A stretch of 15,005 nt of DNA from Candidatus Onthocola stercoravium (GTDB lineage Bacteria > Bacillota_I > Bacilli_A > RF39 > UBA660), in NCBI GenBank assembly GCA_018711775.1, contig DVHV01000163.1, forward strand, positions 1 through 15,005, written 5' to 3'. Positions 14,992-15,005 of the stretch are shown here, one piece after another. A program made the translations under genes and the position numbers. Position 1 is the first letter of the stretch. Every line of letters begins with the position of its first letter. The notes under the pieces are model-generated. The model saw only the letters and a list, made by a program, of their open reading frames with translations. It was not told the origin of the DNA and ran no database searches.

Positions 14992-15005
14992 CTTTTAAAA
15001 TAAAG

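Overview
The window is AT-rich, densely packed, and read with the standard bacterial code: TGG is used for Trp and TGA acts as a stop at several ATGA junctions. Protein families, AGGAGG-type ribosome binding sites, frequent TTG starts and TTGACA/TATAAT promoters suggest a low-GC Bacillota (Firmicutes), perhaps a gut-associated lineage. That placement is inference. No rRNA, tRNA, CRISPR array or insertion sequence was seen, and no gene-free stretch exceeds 300 bases.

Left part (1-6163). The 3' portion of a CorA-type divalent cation channel runs rightward from the window edge. It converges, with 5 bases between, on a leftward six-gene unit that begins near 6132. In transcription order this encodes an anchored SGNH/GDSL hydrolase, a DUF4358-like lipoprotein, an ECF sigma factor, an RsiV-like membrane anti-sigma factor, an MBOAT O-acyltransferase and a membrane-anchored DHHW (AlgX/AlgJ-like) protein. 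The junctions are 4-base overlaps or gaps of 2 to 16 bases. Known SigV/RsiV pairs sense lysozyme and turn on peptidoglycan O-acetylation through OatA. Here an MBOAT + DHHW pair occupies the position OatA has in Bacillus subtilis, so the unit looks like a stress-switched envelope acylation cassette.

Middle (6164-10750). A stand-alone gene with its own promoter encodes a cytosolic protein with a transglutaminase/protease-type Cys-His-Asp arrangement. Upstream of it lies an agmatine deiminase operon: putrescine carbamoyltransferase, an APC-family exchanger and agmatine deiminase. It has a strong promoter and terminator. The carbamate kinase that normally completes this ATP-yielding pathway is absent here.

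Right part (10757-14571). A complete polyamine ABC importer, potABCD, is encoded with overlapping genes and ends in a strong intrinsic terminator. The 3' arm of that terminator carries the -35 box of the agmatine operon. The pot promoter has an extended -10 with an overlapping perfect 12-base palindrome. The two operons together form a polyamine uptake and agmatine-use locus. At the far right is the C-terminal part of a RhuM-family protein, with an in-frame stop just upstream, probably a remnant or frameshifted copy.
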